A DNA stretch of 64,000 nucleotides from positions 32,504,361-32,568,360 of the forward strand of contig CM057155.1 of NCBI GenBank assembly GCA_029962745.1, in the 5' to 3' direction. The stretch is from Echinometra lucunter. Taxonomy: Eukaryota > Echinodermata > Echinoidea > Camarodonta > Echinometridae. Position 1 is the stretch's first letter, and every line of letters starts with the position of its first letter. Shown one piece after another: positions 46,010 through 58,000 of the stretch. The notes below the pieces were generated by a model. It was not told where the DNA came from. It made no database searches and saw only the letters and a program-made list of their open reading frames with translations. The position numbers and the translations under genes are program-made.

Positions 46010-49000
46010 CGATTGACCAATATGTACCATAGCACTAACAAATACAGATGTAGGAAAAGAGAAAAAATGTACAGTTTCACAGGAAGTAGATCCCAGAGAT
46101 CACTGGGGAAAACAGGTAAGTAAGTTTTTAGGGGTCTTTTGAAGGTAGCAAGATAGGTTATTTCTCTTATGGAAAGTAGAATGTTATTCCATGTCTTTGA
46201 TGTGGCCATGTAAACAAATTTTTCAGCTGTTGAAAGTCTAGATTTGGGAATGATGATTTTGCACGCAGATTATGAGATGATGTGTATATTTTTAGGGTGT
46301 CATTAAGAAATTTCAGGTATAGATAAGAGGACGTGCGCATTAGTACTCAACATCATGTTATCAACATTCAAAGGTTGCTTGTATTCTGAAACATTTTCGC
46401 TAATCATCTTTATTTACAATGCTAACTATGTTAAGAAAATTATATGATGCCTCGATTGAAACTAATGTTTTGATGAAATGCTGTATATGATGAACACATC
46501 TTTAACAATCAGTAGTTATTTACCCTCCATTAATAGACAAACACCATTAAGATGTAAACCAAACTGTGTATCTTTTTTATTTTCTTTCAGTTTGTTACAC
46601 ATTGTAAATATATTGTAAACGTGCAGCTGAATTAAGACACAAATGTTTGTATAATTCTGTAGTTATACGTGTAGGTGTGATTGTCGTGAGCTTGTAATTT
46701 ATAGCGAAAAATCAATTGCATAGATTTAGGAGGGAGCACTTCTGGCCAGTGGCGTAGCTAGGATTTCATTTTAGGGGGCGGTAGTGAGCACGCGAAGCAT
46801 GTGAATCACTGAGTGCGCCAAGCGCGCTCCCTAGGGGGTAGGGTGCAGGGAGGAGGGGGGGTTTCCCCCTTCTGAAGTTCCGGAGTTTCTTTGTCATTGC
46901 TCCTTGTCTGCTCCCGCTCTTCTTACCCTTTTCTCTTCTTGCTCATGTTTTTTTAATCTTCTTTTTTCTTTTCTTTTTTTTTTGGCATGGGGGAGGGGGA
47001 ACGACCACCCATCCCCCTGGCTATGCCCACTCCCTTTTGAGACCCAAGTGGAATACCTCGAGAATGCAAGTTCAGTTGTTTTTTTTTCCATTCCCCAAAA
47101 AGAAAAACAAAACAGTACAAGGACATCTGCGCTTTGTTTCTTTTTCTTTTCGCTTGTTTATCAAAATTTTTCTGATTACTGTTCCCCCTGTTTTGAGAAA
47201 TCCTCAAGCAGTGCTTGAAAGTATTGTGTAAAATTGATGGAGAATAAACTGCAGGACTTACTGCAAACATTCAGACATGCATACTTTGGTTACATTTCCC
47301 TGCTGCTTTTCTGCTTCCCCTATGTTTTGTTAGCTCGTAATGCTGTGGTCGTCATCATAGCAGCAGGAATAACCTACGGTCTTCATGAGAATGGCAAAGA
47401 TGAAGTCTTTACCATTGTTGGTAACATCACTGATGGTCTTCCACCATTCTCTGTGCCAAACTTTAGGGCTGATGACATCATCAAAGTAGGTTATAACCTA
47501 ATTTGTAGTTGAATTTGACTTTTGAAAATGTTGAGTCAGATATACGTTATTGGTCATGTAGTGTAGCAAATTTTCTTAATTTAGCAGCAATAGGAAACAA
47601 AGGCAGAAAGATTGTTTGCATAATAATGATGATGAATTCTTTTTTATCTGACTTTGATAACATTGGAAAAAATTCTAACATGGTCTTATAATATATGTAG
47701 GAAAATGCTCTTGACCTCAAAATAGAGAGGGAAAAAAGCACATTTAGAATGAGGCTGCAAAGAGCACCATTTCAAATTATTTCACTATGATATTATAACA
47801 AAATGATTAAGAGACCTTGTAGTAATACTCCCTAATTAAAGCAAACAAGAACAGCTGCTCAGAATTGCATATGGCAGCTGGTAGATTGAATGTGAACACA
47901 GACAACACATTGTACTTGTGATTTCTTGTACTTACAAATATTGATTAGAAAGCCAATAACTCCTTGCCAGCTTTTCATTGTAGACTAGTCATCTAAACGT
48001 AGAATGTTGTTTTAACTTTACTTACCTTATTGTAGATTTATCCATGCATGTGGTCACATTCTCATTTCAAAATGAAATTTCTATTGTCCAGTTGAAGGAT
48101 TTTGATATTATCTGGTGGATGATGATAAAATTAGGGGCCTCAAGATAAGCACTGAAAATAGATGAAATATTTTTGTCCTTAAGTATAAAATTTTTCATTA
48201 GTTTGTCTTTCTCGCACTTGTCTTTTATATAACAAAAGCAAAAATTAGCCTTATTGTGAAGAACTTACCTTGTTGTAGATTTACCTTATTGTAGATTTAT
48301 CCTTGCATGCTGTCACCTTCTAACTTCCAAATGAAATTTCTGTCGTCCTATTGAGACACATTTATCCAATTGGCCCCTAAACTTTTTCTTGAAACTTTTC
48401 AGTGCACTCTTTGCAAGGAGTGGATAATTTTATGAGAAAAAGTTTTTCTTGGATTTAAGAGCTATCATTCCAGGCAATTGAGCCAGCCACATGTACATGT
48501 AGATGGCCCTAACTTCGTAAGTGAGAATCTGCATGCTCTAGATTTTCTTTTTCATGTAGCAGCATGCAAATCCTCCAGCAGCTTTGCTGAGTTAAAAAGT
48601 GAATTTATTTTACAAAAGGGGACCAACCACCAACAAATGTTTTCTTGTATGTTCATGATACAAAATATAGACTCTCCAGACATAGTTGGTTCAAAGTATC
48701 CCCTTCAAATAAAACCCCTGCAAAGTGCTATACCAAGTTTTACCAAAATCACTTCCAAAATAAAGGTAAATGTGAATGACTGTATAGACTATTAATAAAA
48801 GACTCTACACACTGAAGGTAAACTTTGCATCATTTTCTCTGTAGGCCTTAATGCAAAATTAAATCACTTTCTAATCATTATTAGTAACCTTTTTGTTGGT
48901 AGACATCAGGGTAAAAAATACTTTTTTTTCTTACGAGAGCTATTCTCTGAAAAAAATAGTTCCCATCGACAACTTTACAGGAGCTATTTCTAGGCCCAAG

Positions 49001-52000
49001 GGAGCTATGTGGAATTGCCTGTATCCCATTTTTCTCGTTATATGTCAGTTTCACTGCTCTGAGGGCACAATTGGCAAATTTATTGCTTATTTTCAGAGCT
49101 GAGGCAAGGACGACTCTGAAGAAAATGGTCACCCCAAAGAATTGGGTTTTAAGGACTTAAGGACGCCGTTGCCCTGGGGTATTTTTTACTCTGGTAGACA
49201 TCGTGTTTTGGGAGAAGATTTCATGCCTTCCAATCATTTACAAATTATAATTTTTGGTGATTGGTCCCTTTTGAACTAACTGCATGTGCATCTGTGTACT
49301 AACTCCTTGTATTATATATTTTCTTTTGTTGCATTTAACCTCCCCCCAGCACTTAAATGTGGGTCTTATAATCATTCCCATGCTTGGCTTTCTGGAAAAT
49401 ATAGCTATTGCCAAAGGATTTGGTAAGTGCTTTCCGCAGTAGTTACACATGCTAAAAATGGATGTTTATTCACTCAAAGATAGATTAGTTACTCTAAAGT
49501 AAAAACTCTGTGATTTTATGTTTTAAAAAATACAACAAACCTAATTTTCCCTTATGCTGCTTCACTGATATTCATACTACTCGGTTTATCTATTCCTCTT
49601 TTTATCTACTGTAAGCTTGAAATATTTCAGTATATAGAAATATCTGACAGTACTTCTCATAACTCATATGGCACAAGATTGCAGATGTTATTAAAACATG
49701 CAAAGTAAACATTTTTAATGCAGTGCATATTTTGACATCTTTGTTAGGTAACTTAAAACATTATGCAGCACAAAGAGGCGTAAAGAGCGCAAAATGCACT
49801 GTGATCTGTAATTTTTTCATTAAAGACATGTCTTTCCCTGCCACTCCATTTCATTGTAAAGCTATTGTATCTGTCTATGTAGACAGTTACGGATATACAG
49901 TCAATAACCTCATTAGAATATTATCAGTATGGTATTCAGCATACCGCTATTTATCATCAAATAATTAGGTAGTCCAGAATTCATGAAATCTATTTTGTGA
50001 GAACATTTAGTGATAGCATCCCTGAACAGATGATACAATTGCTAGATATTTTATTGCCAAAACTAATAGCCTGCATGTTCTTATTGATGCTTTCACTATT
50101 AATGAATATTATTTCATTTGGTTATTAGTTTTTGAAATTGTTGTTGTTGTTGTTGTTGTTGTTCATTGTTTTCAGTTTGGCATGTGTGAATTCAAGTTTG
50201 CAGTGAAGTGATGTGTAATTTGTCATGACAAAAATGACAATACATGTACTATTGATAATCAATTGTTGTTTTGTATGCTTACTCAGCTCGTAAAAATGGC
50301 TACCGTTTAGATACCAACCAGGAGCTTATAGCTATAGGTAAGTTACTTGTAATATTTGTGAGAATAGCATTTGGTTTTTCTAAAATTTTACCTATATGGA
50401 TACCCAATACCAAAAATCGGTTTAAAGATAAAATCCTAGTGCACAAATTAACAAGTGGGACCTAAAGTGCAAAGATGAAAATTTTACCTAAAATTTTAGC
50501 TGAAATTTACTTACAATATATTGCATTTTTCAATTAGTGTCTCACTTTAACAATAAGAGACAGAGTTTGTTAAATGTTTGTAATAATGGAAGTCAAACTA
50601 AATTATTGATTACAACTTCTGGACTATGTTTACCTCCACTTAACATAGTCTTTATTTACAGGTATAGAGATTGTACTTGGTATAAGAACTGGATATCTAA
50701 TTCCAACAAAGAAATTTTCATATATCTTTTTTTAATTGATTATGTCAGTTTTTAAGGCAGATAAAGAAATAAAGATTTTTAATTGATTCTGGTTCGTGTT
50801 TGCAGGGGCATGTAATATTGGATCGTCATTTATATCAGGATACCCAATTACAGGCAGTTTTTCGAGGTAAGAATTCTTCAGCTTATCTAATAGGATCTAG
50901 ATGAGCTTGAACTGAACTTTAAAAAAAAATTGGTTTAAAGATAAAATCCTAGTGCACAAATTAACAAGTGGGACCTAAAGTGCAAAGATGAAATGAAGTT
51001 TAAGTAAGTTTTCAGTAACGTAGGGCACTGATAATTGTAACGATAATAATCCCATTTTTATGCCGCTTAATACTACATTTCTAAAATGCTTTACATGTAA
51101 TTATTATTACCCTGTCATAGCTGAGATGCCAAATATGTAGCCCTCTAGCATATCGGGTCATCATATATACCTGGGCACCATTTCATGAAAGTTGCCAGCA
51201 CTGACAAGTTGTCATTCTCTGACAATTTCAGTAAACTACTTGGTTTTGATTGGCTGAGAAGCACTGGTCACTGACTGTTACTATGATAATTGTCAGAGAA
51301 TGACAACTTGTCAGGGCTGACAACTTTCATGAAACGGTGCCCTGGATTTAGAGTGTCAAGTCTGCAGTTGTGCATGCACTTGAAATTAGGTGCTTTTGGC
51401 AAGATGCATGCTGCTTTTTATGATAGACCTGTTTACTCAATCCTTAAATCCTTGCACAAAAGTTTCTGTTGAAAACTTAAAAGCTTGCCATAGGTTTTTA
51501 TGACAACAACTTTCGTATGTAAAGTGAATTCCATGTAATGAGATGCCATTATGCAAAGCAGGTGAATTAAAATGATAAGTAACATGGAGATCTGGAGAGG
51601 AGCATGCAAAAATTAAAATACAATGGGAAATGGGTTTATTGAAACAAACATGATACTTGGGTCCTGTGGATATTAGGAATGAAAGTAATTCAGATTATGG
51701 GTGGCAGCAGTGGGATAGGAACCTGGGCCCCGTTTCATAAAACTTGTTATCAATAACAAGTTGTAATAAGTGTTATAAGCTACTGAAATCCTTACATCTG
51801 ATTGGCTGAGAGCAAATTTTTCATAGAAATGTGGCAGTTGTTATAACAAAATTTATGAAACGGGGCCCTGACTTGCAACCATAGTCTAGTTTACAGCATA
51901 TCCAAGAATTATTTGTACGCTGCATATAAACCACACTATTAAAGGAGACTGTGAACCATGCTTGAAATTGAAAATTCCTAAATAAGTTATTATAAAATAT

Positions 52001-55000
52001 ACTGAACTGTTGAATAGGTGTTTGGTGCTGCAAAATCGGAAAATATAGCATTGAACACAGCTTAAGTCTGTGTTCGATGCTATTTTCTAATATTGAATTG
52101 TATACAAAGAGAAAAGAATATCCTTTGATTTGCCTGTAGTTACAAATCATGATCATTCATATTTACGACCCATTATGCACGTCATTGCTTATTTTCAGAC
52201 ATTTGTGTGGTCATTAAAGTTTAACTCGTAATGCTTCAAGTAAGAATTGTATACCGTATCAATTCAAAGGACATCATGTCATCTATCAGGAAAATGAATA
52301 AACAAGCCATGATCATTGAAGCATTATGGTTCAATGATAACAGAAAGGTCTGAAAATGATCATCAGTGAGTCATAATCATTTATGCATTAATGATCGCAA
52401 TTTGTATCTACAGGTAAGTCAAAGACCATGATTTTCTCTATAATTTGATATAAAATTCAGTAGATTTTATGATAACTTATTTAGGAATTTATTACTTTAA
52501 GCATGGTTCACCTTCTCCTTTTATAGTGTGGTGTATGTGCAGTATACAAATATTTCTTGGATGTATATCAGCTGGAACTTCATTACAACAGAAGTGATTG
52601 GTCCACCCCTTCGGTATAGGAGTATTCTAAACTCACAAGACTTTGACATAAATGAAGAGCCTTCTTGATGAACATACAAAACATCCCATACTGAAAAATT
52701 CCTTCGCATTTCATTCAGAATTTAGAATCTGTCACTGTTAAAATAATAGTGCATTTATCACCAGATAAACTAGATTCATCTCTGTCAACACTCTGGTACA
52801 ATAATTACCAATAAATGTTGGAAATGATCTAGAAGGTCAATATCTTTTCATATCACAGGTCAGCTATCAACGAGCAGAGCGGTGTCAGGACCCAAGCCTC
52901 CGGTATTGTGACGGGGACGCTGGTCCTTCTCTCTTTAGCCTTCCTCACCCCGCTATTCTTCTACATTCCCAAAGCTTCCCTTGCAGCTGTCATCGTCTAT
53001 TCAGTCGTCTTCATGATTGATTACCATCTCGTAGTCAGGCTGTGGAGAGTTAGAAGTAAGCCATTATTTCCAGGCTTTAAAGGGGGTACCCAATGCTAAG
53101 ACAATGTTCTTTCATTTAAAAGAGCATGATTTTATTAGCAGAAAATCATCTGCCTAAAGTTTTTTAAAAAGTCGTGTTGCCAAGAAAAACCCAAAATATG
53201 GTAAGATTTCAGCCTATTTTTGGCCCCTCAACTGTGTCCCAGTATCACTTGGGTACCCACAATGACGTCATTGTGGTTACCTTGTCACGCAATTCTAGAA
53301 AAATGCGTGCAAGGTATAATACATATTGTACAGTCTAGCGCACGCCACAACTGCAATGCGCGAAGCTGGGTAACTACATCTAGGTCATACCTCATACTCA
53401 AATTTTTAGGTCAACCCTTGACTAATCACAAATAATGTGCCAAAATGCATTGATTTTGATTGAAAATCATCAAACATTTAATGTTATTGATCAAGAATTC
53501 TATTCTCGATCATATATCAAAAGATTTTTAACCATTCTGTAATCACTTTAAAGAATTAATTTTCTGATCCATTCTGAAAACTGAATTGAATATCCTGACA
53601 ATTCCTCAATTGTAATAGCTTTATTTCCTGCCATTCAGACTGCAAAAGAAGAGACTCAACATGCCAAATTATTGTTTTTGATATGTAGACTTGGTCTTTG
53701 GTCTTATTGGCTACCCGTCTGAGGCCTGGTGGTCTCAAATGCTAATTTAAGCTCATGTGAGTTATGTGCTGATTGCGTTTCTCCCTTTAATTCTCAGTTA
53801 ACGGAGCAGCAATAGGGCACCATGCCTCACTGGGTGGAGCTGAGAATTCCAGTGGGTCGTGCCAATGTTGTGAATTTGATTGAAGTTTTTTGTATGGGAT
53901 ATAAAATTAATTTGTAGAATACCTCCATTAAGAGAAATGTTGCTGGGCTAATGCCATGAGCGTCCTTGGATGGTGTGTGTGTGCTCTGTTAGGTTTTCAC
54001 AATTATTATTATTATTATTATTAGACCTTGCTCATTTTAACCCATTCGTGACAGGAATTATTTAAAGTCTAATTTTATCAGCTTTTATTCTTCAAATTGG
54101 CAACACCAACATTTTTCTTTTATTGCTACATTTTTCTTATAACACATCATGTATCTGAAATAAATATAAATTGACAGAATGTATCATGAGAAGTCATAAA
54201 GTTGCCAATTTGCATGGAAAAACGGTAATTTTAACATTTTCATCGCATTGCCAATTTAAGGATTTTAATGCTTATTTTCCTTTAAAAAATTTCAGCATCA
54301 AACAACAAATATTGATGCAACGAAAATGGGCACAGTATGTGTAGAATTTTTTTGCTCTTTCTGCTCATGTTTTGGTATGATTTTTAGGGCTCTGCATCAA
54401 AAGTTATTAGACCAAACACAAAATGTGGACCTTTTGTCACAAATGGGTTAACAGTTTTATGTTATTGCAAAGAGATGTCATTGCTATTTCTCATTACTAT
54501 TACTGAGTCACACTCTGCCAAAAAGATTTTCTATGCTGACTTTGAATACCAAAATCAATTCTACCATTTCTTGTAATAGTCCATCTGTGTTTATGTAGTG
54601 AGAAAGTTAGCTCCATAGTACGCATTTTTCTTTTCAGTCACTACTAAGACCTGTATTTATGAAAATTGTATATTTGTAAAGGGTATGAATGGTTATTTGG
54701 TTTTATTTTCAAAAGGTGTAACCTCCTCACTGCTCTCTCTGGAGGATGCCAAGCTATGTTTATCATCCCATGTTGATCTTGTTTTAATTATTCAAATTGT
54801 CATTGGGTGAAATATCTTGTTATTTTCAGAACCTGACCTGATCACCTTGACAATGACTTTCATCATATCTTTATGGCTTGGAGTAGAGTATGGTACTATC
54901 ATTGGTATCCTGGTAGACCTTCTTATGCTGCTCTATCCCTACGGCAGACCAGGCTTCAAGGTAATCTTAACACATACTGCCTTTGGGAACCGGGGGTGTT

Positions 55001-58000
55001 TCGCAAAGAGTTAAGTTTGACCATAAAGTCGCACTTAAATCAATTCCTAGTTGCGTGCTGTATATTATGCATCACTGCATTGGTCTGATCACGCTCAGGG
55101 GACATGTGCAGTACCACGTTACTGTACACTTTGGTAACGGAGCTTTGTGACCAAAATGCACTTATAACTGATACTACTAGACTTGTAATTCCCAGATTAA
55201 ATCTTTCGTCTGCTGAAAAACGCTTTAGTATAAGTGCTTCTGGAGCGTGGAACAATCTCCCACCCTCAATCCGAGCAATAGAAACTGTCAACTTTCAAAA
55301 GACAACTGAAGACTTACCTTTTTCCATAGAGTTAATTCTTTTTGTTGATGTTTACTTTGTAAGCACAATGGTATTACTTTGTGTATAGCTCATTATAAAT
55401 TACCATTATATTATTATTATACCTGCCAGAACTCTACAGTTACCAAAACGTGCAGTCAATAAGTGAATTGCCTGCACATTTTGGTCTACTGCGCATATTG
55501 GTAATGGAGCCTCAAGACCATGTGGAAACTATCCTAGTTATGATAGTCCTACTGTATTGGAGTTATTGGTGTAGAATAAAGCCTCGACTGGTTTGTTGTA
55601 GGGGAACGTCTCTTCGTTATTTTTCGAGAGGGAGTTTAATATGCAGTTACCAAATTGTGCAGTTTACCAAAATGTGCCATAATTGACACTCACTATTGGG
55701 AAGTCTTGTCAATGAGATTACGCCTTATACCAGATGCACAATGGCACTTACGCATGACTCTAAGTCCAACTTAACTCTTCATGAAATGCCCTCCAGATGA
55801 TTCTTGCAGCCTGTGGTGATTTCAGAATTCAGTAGTCTGTGAATAAACCCCATCCAAGATAACAGCCTGGGGAGCGTTTCATCAAGTGTCTTGTGAGTGA
55901 TTTATACTAACAAAGTTGCTCTCAGCCAATCAGATGCAAGGATTTCAGTTACTTATAATAGTTGTCAGTAAAAATCACAGACAAGACACTTAATGAAAGT
56001 TTCTCTGAATTCACAGAAGAGATTTATATTAAAGGGGGTACCCAATGCTGAAAAAATGTTAGTTCATTTAAAAGAGCATGATTTTATTAGCAGAAAATCA
56101 TCTGTCTAACGTTTTTTAAAAAGTTCTGTTGCCAAGGAAACCCCCAAATGTGGTAAGATTTCAGGATATTTTTGACCCTTCAGCTGTGACCCAGTTTCAA
56201 CTGGGTACCCACTTTGACGTCAAAATGACGTCAAAGTGGGTACCTTGTTGCGCACTTCTAGCAAAATGCGCGCAAGGTATAATACATGTTGTACAGTCTA
56301 GCGCGTAGCACAAATGCAATGCGCGAAGCTGGGTACCCACTTTTACGTCATACCTTATACCCATTTTGGGGGGGTCAGCTCATAACTTTTCATGAGAAAA
56401 TTAGCCAAATGCATTGATTTCGATTGAAAATCATCATATTTTTAATATCATTCTTCTTAGAATTCTATTCTCGATCATGTATCAAAATTTTATTTACCAT
56501 TGTGTAATCACTTTAAGACCATAGTTTGAACTTCCATAAGCATAGTGTGCGTATATGACCTCTTGGCCAATTGGCTGACAGCAATGCACTTATATACATT
56601 TACTCATACTTCTTTCAGTCCACAGCAAAGGTTTCAACTATGGTTTAACTATGGTTTAGACTAAGGTTTACAACAAAGTTCTTTTGTGAATTTGGGCAAA
56701 CAAGTGTATCACTAGACTTTCTAAAGTCAATTTCAGGGTCATTTTTTTCACAATGATAATCAGTGTGAAGCGGCCTCATTATGCAAAAAGCTTTGAATCA
56801 GAGCAGGTTTCACAGTGCATGCATATTTGTAATCATTTCTGTTTCAGGAAGAAAATATGTAACTCTCCTTAAAACGTATAGGCCAATTCCACTATGTGAA
56901 AGGGCAGCAGACTGGTTACCATACTGTGGTGTGTACCCAACTGTTACAGTACATAAGTCAATAGAGCGTTGCGTACATTCGTTTGATTTTTTCTATTTTG
57001 GACCAACATACGTAGATTTCTTTTAATGTTTGCATTGAGGAATAATCAGGGAAGTTCAGGTCGCAGCTGTGCGGTGCTCAAATGCTACAATAATTGGAGA
57101 AAGCTTAAAAATTGGAAGCTAACTGAGTGCAAAACTCACTAGCCTTTGACTCATGAAGCCTGTTTGTGTGAGAAGCCGTACTCCCTACACAGGTTTCCTG
57201 ACAAACTAAGGGGAAAAGGTAACAAAAGTACAAAAATACATCATACCTTCATCTGTCAGATATGGCCATTGTCTACGTGATCTACCCATGTATCCATGCT
57301 TTATTTTATTGATCTAGAATAAAGTTAATGAAACAAATCAGGGCATCATCTTATATCTTTCACTGATTTTGTACACAGAGCCAATTGCGGTCAGCGCGCT
57401 ACACACTGCAGCTATCGCATTGCCGATAGAGGGCACAATACATAAATCGATGATGGAATTGGTCTATACATATCATTCACCAGACAGTTTGATTTTGTGG
57501 AAGGCAGGGACATGGGCAGGTCAGCATGATTGAATGATAGAATAGAAAAATAGATTTTAAAAAAAATGATCATCATTTATTGAATTCTATCAAATACAGA
57601 AGTGCCATGCTGAATTTCTTTCACAAGCTACAAATGGCGTGGTACAAATTAACTTTGATTTATCGATTCTTTTTTTGCTTACTTCACCCTTCTGCAGTCT
57701 GGAGAGGATGATGGCAATGTTGTGATCATTCATATGGAGCAGGGTCTGAGGTTTCCTGCCATGGCTGAATTACAGAACCTCTTGGATGACAAGGCTCTCA
57801 TCCAAGAAAAACCTCCCTCAGCCATCCTAGATTTTTCAAATGTATCCTCAGTGGACTACTCTGTCGTTGAGGTAAGCGAAGGTTTAGTAGCAATAATAAC
57901 ATTTTCTAAAACATGAATGCGGAATTTCTAAGTTGGCTTAGCAAATTTCTTCTTTTTTTTTGTTGGCATTCACTAATTCATTGGGGTTTTTTTAATGGTG

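Noticed and set aside
45721..46209. 162-codon ORF with a poly-His/Tyr stretch
   Set aside because: The His/Tyr part is a translated ATT/ATG microsatellite; only the first 30 or so residues are meaningful, as a LINE end.
47234..47333. Exon 6 extension upstream (hydrophobic ORF before Ala-Arg-Asn-Ala)
   Set aside because: A good acceptor at 47331-47333 joins exon 5 in phase; the upstream part is intron read-through.
54961..57697. A missing transporter exon between exons 11 and 12
   Set aside because: Exon 11 ends and exon 12 begins in phase 0, and the family has no extra segment between the last membrane helix and the STAS domain.
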